Positions 1 through 6,048 of a stretch of DNA of 6,479 nucleotides are shown here, piece after piece. Source of the stretch: Pseudomonadota bacterium (lineage in GTDB: Bacteria > Pseudomonadota > Alphaproteobacteria > Rhizobiales > Xanthobacteraceae); NCBI GenBank assembly GCA_023422775.1, contig JAFAGM010000033.1:1-6479 (forward strand). The letters are read 5' to 3'. Every line of letters starts with the position of its first letter. The stretch's first letter is position 1. The notes beneath the pieces are model-generated. The model saw nothing but the letters and a program-made list of their open reading frames with translations, was not told the origin of the DNA and made no database searches. The position numbers and the translations under genes are program-made.

Positions 1-2
1 CG

Positions 3-218
3 CTCACCGTGTGCGATGAATTGCTCGACGCCAACGCGCGCATCCGCACGCTGGAGAACGAGCTGGAGACCCTGCGCAACGTGCGCGTCGCCGCCACCGA
101 TCGCGCCAAGGCGACGCAACTGGCGGTCGTCAACGCGCTCAACTCCGCCGCCGACCGCATCGAAAAGACCACGCAGGTCATCAACCGCACCATCGGCAGC
201 GGCGTTGCCATCGGGTGA
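3..218 (+). CDS. zapA: Cell division protein ZapA, C-terminal part (5' end outside window)
   Basis: The frame is already open at the left edge and reads LTVCDELLDANAR at its start, ending at TGA 216-218, so 71 C-terminal residues are visible. The segment is highly charged and alanine/leucine-rich, with heptad-like spacing (IRTLENELETLRN), consistent with the long coiled-coil tail of ZapA. It ends in a Gly/Ile-rich tail (TIGSGVAIG). The VCDELLDA motif at the head-to-coil junction resembles ZapA proteins I know from Bradyrhizobium-type bacteria. ZapA binds FtsZ in the cytoplasm and promotes Z-ring assembly; the N-terminal globular FtsZ-binding head lies outside the window. The GTG at position 9 is an internal valine codon, not a start. 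A 6S RNA gene downstream supports the call, since zapA, 6S and the cyclo-ligase gene are neighbours in many proteobacteria. Another small coiled-coil protein cannot be excluded from this fragment alone. Confidence 0.75.
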   Translation, partial: LTVCDELLDANARIRTLENELETLRNVRVAATDRAKATQLAVVNALNSAADRIEKTTQVINRTIGSGVAIG

Positions 219-230
219 GCCCCGTTTTCA

Positions 231-347
231 CCCGCCCTTGAGGGGGTCGAGACGAGCGAAGTTCGCTCTTGGGTCGCCGCGCAGCGGCGGGGCGGCTTTC
301 GTGCTCCGGGGAGGATGCGCGACCCCGAAGGGTATCCGCTGGCGGAT
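231..347. repeat. Hairpin-rich intergenic segment between zapA and 6S RNA
   Basis: This gene-free stretch holds a series of short inverted repeats. GAGCG(254-258) pairs with CGCTC(264-268). CGCCGC(275-280) pairs with GCGGCG(284-289) around a GCA loop. ACCC(322-325) pairs with GGGT(330-333) around CGAA. ATCCGC(334-339) pairs with GCGGAT(342-347) around TG. An outer pairing of CCGCCC near 232-237 with GGGCGG near 289-294 is also possible. The segment resembles the structured intergenic repeats I associate with Bradyrhizobium genomes. The 275-289 stem is the best candidate for a zapA transcription end, but only a short T stretch follows it. No open frame here looks coding. Confidence 0.5.
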
Positions 348-369
348 TCGGTCCGTAGCGCTTACATTG

Positions 370-533
370 GCCCTGCGAAGCTGCGTCGTGCGTCAGGAGC
401 CATATATCCCCGGGGCCTTATCGATCCTTTAGGGAACTGTCCCTGGCCGGGTCCGTGGACCCGGACATATGGTGCCCACCTACTTTCGTAGGGAACTCCG
501 GGATCGAGTGCTTCAACGGCGATCGCGGCCTCG
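370..533 (+). ncRNA. ssrS: 6S RNA (ssrS)
   Basis: 6S RNA mimics an open promoter, binds housekeeping-sigma RNA polymerase holoenzyme and dampens transcription in stationary phase. The sequence matches my memory of the Bradyrhizobium-type 6S RNA. A perfect apical hairpin has CCGGGTCC (447-454) facing GGACCCGG (457-464) and contains the GGTCCGT loop seen in many 6S RNAs. The 5' arm holds a small hairpin, AGGGA (431-435) with TCCCT (440-444). The 3' bubble strand holds CCTAC (479-483) with GTAGG (488-492), like the hairpin described in the 3' central bubble of other 6S RNAs. The outer arms pair imperfectly: GGCC near 369 and GAAG near 377 with CTTC near 511 and GGCC near 527. The length of about 160 nt is usual. 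A weak -10-like TACATT at 363-368 would give a start near 375. Both ends are estimates and could shift by 5-15 nt. Location between zapA and ygfA supports the call. Confidence 0.9.
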
Positions 534-550
534 CACTTTTGTTTTTGTTT
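511..550 (+). terminator. Probable 3' end of 6S RNA: closing-stem strand plus T-rich tract
   Basis: The 3' strand of the 6S closing stem (about 511-530) is followed by an interrupted T tract at 537-550, TTTTGTTTTTGTTT. The closing stem followed by U-rich RNA could act as an intrinsic terminator or as an end-processing site. No compact, strong GC hairpin sits directly before the Ts, so this is only suggestive. Confidence 0.35.
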
Positions 551-582
551 GCTACGTTCGCTTTTGTCCCAACTCGCGCGTT

Positions 583-703
583 CGTCATGCCCGCGAAAGC
601 GGGTATCCAGTACGCCGCGGCCTGCGCAGTTTGAGTACGAACGTCTCTGGAATACTGGATCGTCCGCCCCAGTGCGCAATTGCGCACAAGGCGGACGATG
701 ACG
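583..703. repeat. Intergenic palindromic repeat (two-armed, about 120 bp) between 6S RNA and ygfA
   Basis: The two ends form a large inverted repeat. CGTCATGCCCGC at 583-594 is answered imperfectly by GCGGACGATGACG at 691-703. Further in, ATCCAGTA (605-612) pairs perfectly with TACTGGAT (653-660). The left arm contains a tight hairpin, CCCGC(590-594)-GAAA-GCGGG(599-603). The right arm contains CGTCCGCC(661-668) facing GGCGGACG(690-697), enclosing the perfect 16-bp palindrome GTGCGCAATTGCGCAC (672-687). Elements opening with GTCATGCCCGCGAAAGCGGG and containing ATCCAGTA are common between genes in Bradyrhizobium, from memory; copy number cannot be checked here. It ends only 16 bases before the ygfA start, so it would lie in that gene's leader. 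It encodes nothing recognisable. Confidence 0.75.
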
Positions 704-719
704 ACAGAACAGATCCCGC

Positions 720-1295
720 ATGACGGCAATGCCCTCCAAAGCCGATCTCCGCGCCGCCGCGCTCGCCAAACGCGAGGCGTTGGGCGACGTGCAGCGTGCT
801 GCCGCGGCGCAAGCCATCGCCAGGCGCGGCCTGCCGTTCGCGATTTCGCGGGGCATCGTCGTATCCGGATACTCGCCGATCCGCAGCGAGATCGACCCGG
901 TACCGCTGATGCGCAGGCTCGCCGAGCAGGGCGCGAAGCTCGCACTGCCTGCGGTGCTGTCGCGCGGAAAATCGCTGGCGTTTCGCGCGTGGTCGCCTGA
1001 CGACCGGCTGATGCTGGGGCCGCTCGGCATCCCCGAGCCGTCGCCCGCAGCCCAGGAACTGGTGCCCGATATCATGCTGGTGCCGCTGGCGGCGTTCGAC
1101 CGTCAAGGCCACCGCATCGGCTATGGCGCGGGCCACTACGACTACACGCTCGCCCATCTGCGCAAGACGAAGGCCATCACGGCCGTCGGCGCTGCATTCG
1201 CCGTGCAGGAAATTAAAGCTGTTCCAGCGCTGCCGCACGACGTGGCGCTGGATTTTGTGCTAACGGAAAAGAAAGTGTTCGATTTCCGGAGTTGA
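720..1295 (+). CDS. ygfA: 5-formyltetrahydrofolate cyclo-ligase
   Basis: This 191-residue protein matches the usual size of the 5-FCL (MTHFS) family. The cytoplasmic enzyme uses ATP to convert 5-formyl-THF to 5,10-methenyl-THF, returning this storage and inhibitory folate to one-carbon metabolism. The N-terminal KADLRAAALAKREAL resembles the family's K-x2-LR-x3-KxR region. GYSPIRSEIDPVPLM (about residues 50-64) matches the folate-site region, and GYGAGHYD (about 136-143) is the phosphate/ATP-binding signature GYGxGxYD. The hydrophobic FAVQEI and LPxxxxDxxLDFVLTE C-terminal motifs are also typical. ATG 720 is the first possible start: an in-frame TGA lies at 699-701 with no start codon between. 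No clear Shine-Dalgarno site precedes it; ATG 729 is an alternative. It lies downstream of 6S RNA, echoing ssrS-ygfA of gammaproteobacteria, and 4 nt upstream of the ymdB-like gene, probably on one transcript. Confidence 0.93.
   Translation: MTAMPSKADLRAAALAKREALGDVQRAAAAQAIARRGLPFAISRGIVVSGYSPIRSEIDPVPLMRRLAEQGAKLALPAVLSRGKSLAFRAWSPDDRLMLGPLGIPEPSPAAQELVPDIMLVPLAAFDRQGHRIGYGAGHYDYTLAHLRKTKAITAVGAAFAVQEIKAVPALPHDVALDFVLTEKKVFDFRS
1288..1291 (+). promoter_or_regulatory. Shine-Dalgarno site deciding the TTG start of the ymdB-like gene
   Basis: GGAG at 1288-1291 lies 8 nt before the TTG at 1300, inside the last codons of ygfA. It supports initiation at the rare TTG rather than at a later ATG, and suggests translational coupling of the two genes. 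Confidence 0.7.
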
Positions 1296-1299
1296 AACT

Positions 1300-2121
1300 T
1301 TGCGAATTCTTTTCGTAGGCGATGTGGTCGGCCGGGCAGGGCGCACCGCGATCTCGGAATATCTGCCCGATATGGTCAGGGACTGGAAACTCGACCTCGT
1401 CGTCGTCAATGGCGAGAACTCCGCCGGCGGCTTCGGCATCACCGAGGCGATCTATCAGGAATTCCTCGATGCCGGCGCGGATGCGGTCACGCTCGGCAAT
1501 CACGCCTGGGATCAGCGCGAGGCGCTGGTTTTCATCGAGCGCGCGCCGAAACTGGTTCGGCCCGCGAATTTTCCGGCAGGCACGCCCGGCCGCGGCGCGG
1601 CGCTGGTCGATACCAAGAACGGCAAGCGCGCGCTGGTCGTCAACGCCATCGGCCGCGTCTTCATGACGCCGTTCGACGATCCGTTTGCGACCCTGAACCG
1701 CGAACTCGAGGCCTGTCCGCTGCGCGAGGCGGCCGACGCGGTCGTGGTCGATTTCCATGGCGAGGCGTCGAGCGAGAAGCAGGGCATCGGTTTCTTCTGC
1801 GATGGCCGCGCCAGTCTCGTCGTCGGCACCCACACCCACGTGCCTACTGCCGATCACCAGATCCTCGCCGGCGGCACCGCCTACATGACCGACGCCGGAA
1901 TGACCGGCGATTATGATTCGATCATCGGCATGCTGAAGGAAGAACCGCTGCGGCGTTTCACCACGGGCATCCCGTCCGGCCGTTTCGAACCGGCGGCCGG
2001 CGTGGCGACCCTGAGCGGCGTCGCGGTCGAGACCGACGATGCCACCGGGCTTGCGCTGCGCGTCGCACCGGTGCGGGTCGGCGGCAGGCTGGAGCCCGCG
2101 ACGCCGGGGTTCTGGCCCTGA
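1300..2121 (+). CDS. ymdB: YmdB-family (TIGR00282) metallophosphoesterase
   Basis: The 273-residue protein belongs to the YmdB calcineurin-like phosphoesterase family, known in Bacillus subtilis as a phosphodiesterase acting on cyclic nucleotides and affecting biofilm and RNA turnover. Its role in alphaproteobacteria is not known to me. The dinuclear metal site is complete. It has D8 in GDVVGR, E39-N40 in NGENSAGGFG, N67-H68 in GNHAWD, H153 in DFHGEASSEK, and H178/H180 in GTHTHVPTAD. MTDAGMTG follows as in the family. No signal peptide or membrane segment is visible. The TTG start at 1300 gives LRILFVGDVVGR with the metal-binding Asp at the family position 8, and a GGAG site lies 8 nt upstream; no ATG gives a complete N-terminus. 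It is 4 nt after ygfA and probably co-transcribed. Its TGA lies 7 nt from the stop of the convergent dehydrogenase gene, with no terminator hairpin visible between them. Confidence 0.92.
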   Translation: MRILFVGDVVGRAGRTAISEYLPDMVRDWKLDLVVVNGENSAGGFGITEAIYQEFLDAGADAVTLGNHAWDQREALVFIERAPKLVRPANFPAGTPGRGAALVDTKNGKRALVVNAIGRVFMTPFDDPFATLNRELEACPLREAADAVVVDFHGEASSEKQGIGFFCDGRASLVVGTHTHVPTADHQILAGGTAYMTDAGMTGDYDSIIGMLKEEPLRRFTTGIPSGRFEPAAGVATLSGVAVETDDATGLALRVAPVRVGGRLEPATPGFWP

Positions 2122-2128
2122 GCCGCAT

Positions 2129-4342
2129 CTATCCTCGTTCGAACTGAATCACCTTGTCCAGCGTGATCGGAAGATCGCGCACGCGTTTTCCCGTGGCATG
2201 GCAGACCGCATTGGCGACCGCCGCTGCGACGCCGACAATTCCGATTTCGCCAAGACCCTTGATGCCGAGCGGATTGACCAACTCGTCGGGCTCATCGACG
2301 AAGATGACCTCGATGTCGTGGATGTCGGCGTTCACAGGCACATGGTATTCGGCGATGTTGGCGTTCATCACGCGTCCGAAGCGATGATCGTAAAGCGTCT
2401 CCTCGTGCAGTGCCATGCCGATGCCCCAGACCACGCCACCCATGACCTGGCTGTGGGCTGTCTTCGGGTTGAGGATGCGGCCCGCCGCGACGGCCTTGAC
2501 CACGCGGGTGACGCGGATGATGCCGATCTCCTCGTCCACCTTGACCTCGGCAAAGATCGCCGAGTGGACATTGCGCGCGTGAGACCTGTCTTCGGACGGC
2601 ATGTTGGTTTCCTCGCGCGCGATGCGTTCGGCCTTGCCGGATTGCATCACACCCGCGATCGAGACCGCACGGTTTGCGTCGCGCTTGCTGACGATCTTGC
2701 CGTCGCTCAGCGCGACGTCGTCCACGCCGGCTCCAGCCAGCGGTGAATCCCTTGTCGCCTTCGCAAGCTCCAGCAAGTCGCCGCGAACCGCGCGCGCCGT
2801 GTTCGCGATCGCGTTGCATACGGAAGATGCGATCCACGAACCGCCCTCCACCGGGCACTGTGGCAGGGTCGAATCGCCGAGCTTGACGCTGATATTGTCG
2901 ATCGGAAGGCCGAGCGTGTCGGCCGCCACCTGCGCCATGATCGTGTAGGTACCGGTGCCGATATCGGAGGCGGCGGTCGCCACCTCCGCATGACCGTTCG
3001 CCGTGAGCACGATGCGGGCGGTTGCCGGCATCTGCAGCGCTTCCCAGACACCCGAGGCCATGCCCCAGCCGACCAGCTCGCTACCGTCCCGCATCGAGCG
3101 CGGCTCCGCATTGCGCTTGTCCCAGCCGAACGCCTCCGCGCCCTGCCGGTAGCATTCGCGCAGTTGTTTGCTGGTGTAGGGCAGGTCCTCGCCTTGATGG
3201 CGGTCCGAGTAGCATTGCAGCCGGAACTGCACCGGGTCGGTCTTGAGCGCGATGGCGAGTTCGTCCATCGCGCATTCCAGCGCATAGACGCCTGTCGCCG
3301 CGCCCGGCGCCCGCATGTCGCTCGACGTCGGCAGATCTAGTCTGACGAGCTTGTGCTCGAATTTCGCGTTGGAGCTCCTGTAAAGCAGGTTGCCCCAACC
3401 GGTGTCGTTGCGCGCGAATTCCTCGAACTGTGAAGTCACCGCGATCGCTTTATGTTGCATCGAATCGAGCGTGCCGCCGCTGTTCGCGCCAAGCGCAAGC
3501 CGTTCGATACTCGCCGGCCGGTAGCCGAGCGCGTACATCTGCGCCCGCGTCAGCATGACGCGCACCGGGCGTTTGAGTGCGTTCGCTCCCAGCACCGCCA
3601 GCACGACCTGGTACTGCGGACGCAGTCCCGCGCCGAAACCGCCGCCCATATAGGGCGACATGACGCGAACTGCGTCGGGTTGCAGCTTGAATACCTTGCA
3701 AAGATACTGCTGGACGTTCTGCACTCCTTGCGTCTTGTCGTAGACCGTGAGCTGGCCGTCTTCCGGCACCGCGGTCGAAGCAAACAATTCCATCGGATTG
3801 TGGTGCTCGGTCGGAATGGAGTATTCGGCCGCATGGCGCACCGCGGCGGACGCAAATGCCTTTTCGGCATCGCCGCGCGCCTTCTCGGGCACGTCGATGG
3901 CAAACGCCCGGCCAAGCTCCGCGTGAAGGTCGGTGGCGTGCAATTCCCTGTGGTATTCGATCCTCACCTGCGAGGCGGCGACGCGCGCGGTTTCCCAATC
4001 TTCCGCCAGCACGAGCGCGACCGGCTGGCCGGTGAAAAGAACCCTGTCGTCGTAGAGCGGCCGGTAGGGTGATCCCTTCTCGGGTGCGACATCGTCCTTG
4101 TAGGCATCATCCTCGTCGGCCATCGGCGGCCGGTTGAGATGGGTGAGCACGTCGATCACACCGGCAATAGCCAGTGCGGCGCTGGTATCGATGCGCACGA
4201 CCCGCCCCTTCGGGATAGTCGACTCGACGACGTAGCCGTGGACGATGCCAGGGACATTGAACTCGCCGGCATATTTGGCTTCGCCGGTGACCTTGGCCCT
4301 GCCGTCGACGCGGGATGTCGCTGTTCCGATATAGCTTGCCAT
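2129..4342 (-). CDS. Xanthine dehydrogenase family protein, molybdopterin-binding catalytic subunit (PaoC/YagR-like)
   Basis: This large subunit of a molybdenum hydroxylase has 737 residues from the ATG at 4342, close to E. coli PaoC (732 as I recall). It should bind the molybdenum cofactor and hydroxylate an aldehyde or N-heterocycle using water. Residues 14-130 form the a/b hammerhead domain (DGRAKVTGEAKYAGEF, then GQPVALVLAEDWETAR). The two Moco-binding domains follow: EHHNPMELFAS at 179-189, GGGFGAG at 233-239, MRAPG at 343-347, GWGMASGVWEA at 425-435, DIGTGTYT at 460-467, QCPVEGGS at 495-502 and GLGEIG at 696-701. E699 is in the position of the catalytic base glutamate. No signal peptide is seen. 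GTG 4351 would add three residues and overlap the upstream stop as GTGA, but ATG 4342 is preferred because GGTGAG sits 4 nt before it. It is the last gene of the operon. The substrate is undetermined. Confidence 0.92.
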   Translation of the reverse strand: MASYIGTATSRVDGRAKVTGEAKYAGEFNVPGIVHGYVVESTIPKGRVVRIDTSAALAIAGVIDVLTHLNRPPMADEDDAYKDDVAPEKGSPYRPLYDDRVLFTGQPVALVLAEDWETARVAASQVRIEYHRELHATDLHAELGRAFAIDVPEKARGDAEKAFASAAVRHAAEYSIPTEHHNPMELFASTAVPEDGQLTVYDKTQGVQNVQQYLCKVFKLQPDAVRVMSPYMGGGFGAGLRPQYQVVLAVLGANALKRPVRVMLTRAQMYALGYRPASIERLALGANSGGTLDSMQHKAIAVTSQFEEFARNDTGWGNLLYRSSNAKFEHKLVRLDLPTSSDMRAPGAATGVYALECAMDELAIALKTDPVQFRLQCYSDRHQGEDLPYTSKQLRECYRQGAEAFGWDKRNAEPRSMRDGSELVGWGMASGVWEALQMPATARIVLTANGHAEVATAASDIGTGTYTIMAQVAADTLGLPIDNISVKLGDSTLPQCPVEGGSWIASSVCNAIANTARAVRGDLLELAKATRDSPLAGAGVDDVALSDGKIVSKRDANRAVSIAGVMQSGKAERIAREETNMPSEDRSHARNVHSAIFAEVKVDEEIGIIRVTRVVKAVAAGRILNPKTAHSQVMGGVVWGIGMALHEETLYDHRFGRVMNANIAEYHVPVNADIHDIEVIFVDEPDELVNPLGIKGLGEIGIVGVAAAVANAVCHATGKRVRDLPITLDKVIQFERG

Positions 4343-4347
4343 GATGC

Positions 4348-5364
4348 TCACCGAATTTTCTTGTCGGAGATCGACTGCGGCGTGCCTCGCGCAGCCTGAC
4401 CCAGCGTCCGCACGATGGCGCGCCGCGCCAGGCCGATCTTGAAGTCGTTATGCCCAAAACCCCTGGCGCCGCGCAGCAGGACGTCTGCGGCGTTCGCATA
4501 TGTGCTCGCATCGGCGCGCTGGCCGCGCAAAACGGCTTCGGCCGCTGAACTGCGCCAGGGCCTGTGCGCTACGCCCCCGAGCGCCAGGCGCGCCTCCTTG
4601 ATGGTGTCTCCCTCCAGTTCGAGTGCTGCCGCCACCGATACCAGTGCGAACGCGTAGGACAGGCGATCGCGAATCTTCAGATAGGAATAGTTCGAGCTGA
4701 ATCCCTTCGGCGGCAGCTCGATCGCGGTGATGATCTCGTCGGCTCCGAGGTTGGTATCGCGCTGCGGCGTGTCGCCGGGCAGTCGATGAAAATCCACGAG
4801 CGCGATGGTCCGCTTCCCGGACGGGCCCGTGACGTGGACGGTCGCTTCCAGCGCCGCGAGCGCCACGCACATGTCGGACGGATGCGTGGCGATGCAGGCG
4901 TCGCTCGTCCCGAGGATCGCATTGATCCGGTTGATGCCGTCGATTGCCGAGCAGCCGCTGCCCGGTTCGCGTTTGTTGCATGGCGTCGTTGCATCATAAA
5001 AATAGAAGCAGCGCGTCCGCTGCACCAGATTGCCGCCGGTCGATGCCATGTTGCGCAGCTGCTGCGACGCGCCGGCCAGAATCGACCGCGACAGCAGAGG
5101 GTAGCGCGCTTCGATCAGCGGATGGTAGGCGAGGTCGGTGTTCGGCACCAGCGCCTCGATCAGAACGCCGCCGGCCGCGGTATCCTCAACGTTCCGCAAC
5201 GGAAGGCGCGAGATGTCGATGAGCCGGGTGGGTGCCGCGACATCGTATTTGATCAGGTCGATCAAATTGGTGCCGCCCGCGATGAATTTTGCGGATGGGT
5301 CGGCGGCGATCTGCTTGATGGCGTCAGCGACGTCGTTGGCGCGCGCGTACTGAAACGGGATCAT
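4348..5364 (-). CDS. Xanthine dehydrogenase family protein, FAD-binding subunit with predicted [4Fe-4S] site (PaoB/YagS-like)
   Basis: The 338-residue subunit passes electrons from the iron-sulfur clusters through FAD to an acceptor. The N-terminal FAD domain (about 1-215) shows the flavin motifs KFIAGGTNLIDLIK (27-40) and MASTGGNLVQ (106-115). The CO-dehydrogenase-flavoprotein C-terminal domain occupies about 222-325 (YLKIRDRLSYAFALVSVA near its start). Between the FAD motifs and the C-terminal domain lies the cysteine-rich insertion RCFYF...PCNKREPGSGC...DACIA. C119, C129, C138 and C157 match the cysteine pattern of YagS/PaoB, which carries a [4Fe-4S] cluster in addition to FAD; C166 is extra. 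The start is ATG 5364, overlapping the upstream TGA as ATGA, with GGAG (5370-5373) 5 nt upstream. The open frame continues to 5529, but that part lies inside the small-subunit gene and has no family resemblance. The end overlaps or nearly touches the catalytic-subunit start. Cytoplasmic location is predicted. Confidence 0.9.
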   Translation of the reverse strand: MIPFQYARANDVADAIKQIAADPSAKFIAGGTNLIDLIKYDVAAPTRLIDISRLPLRNVEDTAAGGVLIEALVPNTDLAYHPLIEARYPLLSRSILAGASQQLRNMASTGGNLVQRTRCFYFYDATTPCNKREPGSGCSAIDGINRINAILGTSDACIATHPSDMCVALAALEATVHVTGPSGKRTIALVDFHRLPGDTPQRDTNLGADEIITAIELPPKGFSSNYSYLKIRDRLSYAFALVSVAAALELEGDTIKEARLALGGVAHRPWRSSAAEAVLRGQRADASTYANAADVLLRGARGFGHNDFKIGLARRAIVRTLGQAARGTPQSISDKKIR

Positions 5365-5876
5365 GATCGCTCCATCGCCTGCTGGATTGCTGCTACGATG
5401 TTCGGATAGGCGCCGCAGCGGCAGATGTTGCCGCTCATGAGTTCGCGAATCTCGTCGGCCGTCTTTGCCTTGCCCTCGGCGATCAGCCCGGCGGCCGAGC
5501 AGATCTGGCCCGAGGTGCAATAGCCGCACTGAAATGCATCGTGATCGATGAAAGCCTGCTGCAGCGGATGCAATTCACCGTCGCGGGCAAGGCCCTCGAT
5601 GGTGATTATTTCGGCGCCTTCCTTCATCACCGCCAGCGTCAGGCAGGAATTGATCCGCCGCCCGTCGACCAGAACGGTGCAGGCGCCGCATTGTCCGTGG
5701 TCGCAGCCCTTCTTGGTGCCGGTCAGGTCGAGATGGTCGCGCAGTGCGTCCAGCAGCGTGGTCCACGGGGCAACTGTGAGTGCAACCTCGCTGCCGTTGA
5801 CGTTCAGCCGGAGCGAAAGTTTCTCCGGCACCGTGGCAGTCCGCGTCTCTCGCTTCGCCGCACCAGATCGGGCCAT
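5361..5876 (-). CDS. (2Fe-2S)-binding subunit of xanthine dehydrogenase family enzyme (PaoA/YagT-like)
   Basis: This is the small electron-transfer subunit, 171 residues from ATG 5876, typical for the family core. Using that start, C58, C63, C66 and C78 form the plant-type [2Fe-2S] site (GCDHGQCGACTVLVDG, C-x4-C-x2-C-x11-C). C117, C120, C152 and C154 form the second [2Fe-2S] site in the helical domain (QCGYCTSGQ and NICRCGAYPNI). The GTG at 5891 would add five residues but lies inside the AGGTGGAG Shine-Dalgarno sequence, so ATG 5876 with GGAG 9 nt upstream is preferred. The N-terminal 20 or so residues (MARSGAAKRETRT...) are polar. They contain no twin-arginine motif or hydrophobic stretch, unlike the Tat-exported E. 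coli PaoA, so the enzyme is predicted to be cytoplasmic. It is the first gene of the operon, and its stop overlaps the FAD-subunit start. No cofactor-insertion chaperone (XdhC/PaoD type) is present in the window. Confidence 0.93.
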   Translation of the reverse strand: MARSGAAKRETRTATVPEKLSLRLNVNGSEVALTVAPWTTLLDALRDHLDLTGTKKGCDHGQCGACTVLVDGRRINSCLTLAVMKEGAEIITIEGLARDGELHPLQQAFIDHDAFQCGYCTSGQICSAAGLIAEGKAKTADEIRELMSGNICRCGAYPNIVAAIQQAMERS

Positions 5877-5881
5877 TTTGC

Positions 5882-5925
5882 TGATCTCCACCTGCGTTGA
5901 TGATCTCTACCTGCGTTGTTGATCT
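5882..5925. repeat. 19-nt tandem repeat, about 2.3 copies, spanning the operon's ribosome-binding site
   Basis: On the + strand, unit 1 is TGATCTCCACCTGCGTTGA (5882-5900). Unit 2 is TGATCTCTACCTGCGTTGT (5901-5919). A partial third unit, TGATCT, follows at 5920-5925. The two full units differ at two positions. On the minus strand each unit carries a Shine-Dalgarno-like AGGTRGAG. The downstream copy is the one correctly placed for the [2Fe-2S] subunit gene. Confidence 0.85.
5886..5893 (-). promoter_or_regulatory. Shine-Dalgarno site of the [2Fe-2S] subunit gene
   Basis: On the minus strand this reads AGGTGGAG, ending 9 nt before the ATG at 5876. It decides the start, because the alternative GTG codon at 5891-5889 is part of this ribosome-binding sequence. 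A near-identical copy, AGGTAGAG, lies 19 nt further upstream at 5905-5912. Confidence 0.65.
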
Positions 5926-6048
5926 ATTTGCCTTGGCTCGCGCGCGGACCGATCCCAGCCTGTTCGATCCCGCAGCGCTGCCCGAGCCTTTGGCCGCGGT
6001 TCCAGACGTTCCTTAACGGGCTCGACCTGGTAAGGTTCAGCGCCGAAC

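Noticed and set aside
362..1075. Minus-strand open frame of 237 codons across 6S RNA, the repeat and ygfA
   Set aside because: It crosses an RNA gene and a palindromic repeat and is opposite a clear ygfA; the protein is low-complexity Arg/Ala/Ser typical of antisense frames in GC-rich DNA.
2039..2746. Plus-strand frame of 235 codons opposite the catalytic subunit
   Set aside because: It is antisense to well-conserved Moco-binding motifs and rich in Asp/His/Arg, as expected for a shadow frame.
4564..5409. Plus-strand frame of 281 codons opposite the FAD subunit
   Set aside because: It is fully antisense to the FAD and [4Fe-4S] motifs, with no family features or ribosome-binding site of its own.
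5365..5529. 55-codon N-terminal extension of the FAD subunit
   Set aside because: It lies within the small-subunit gene in another frame, is Arg-rich without family similarity, and ATG 5364 has both an ATGA overlap and a GGAG site.
5877..5891. GTG 5891 as the start of the [2Fe-2S] subunit
   Set aside because: The GTG is inside the AGGTGGAG sequence that serves ATG 5876; using it would leave the start with only the weaker upstream repeat copy.
5900..6010. Plus-strand frame reading MISTCVVDLF...DPSLFDPAALPEP ending at TAA near 6010
   Set aside because: Its codon choice looks plausible, but it has no Shine-Dalgarno site, starts inside the tandem repeat and matches no family I recognise.
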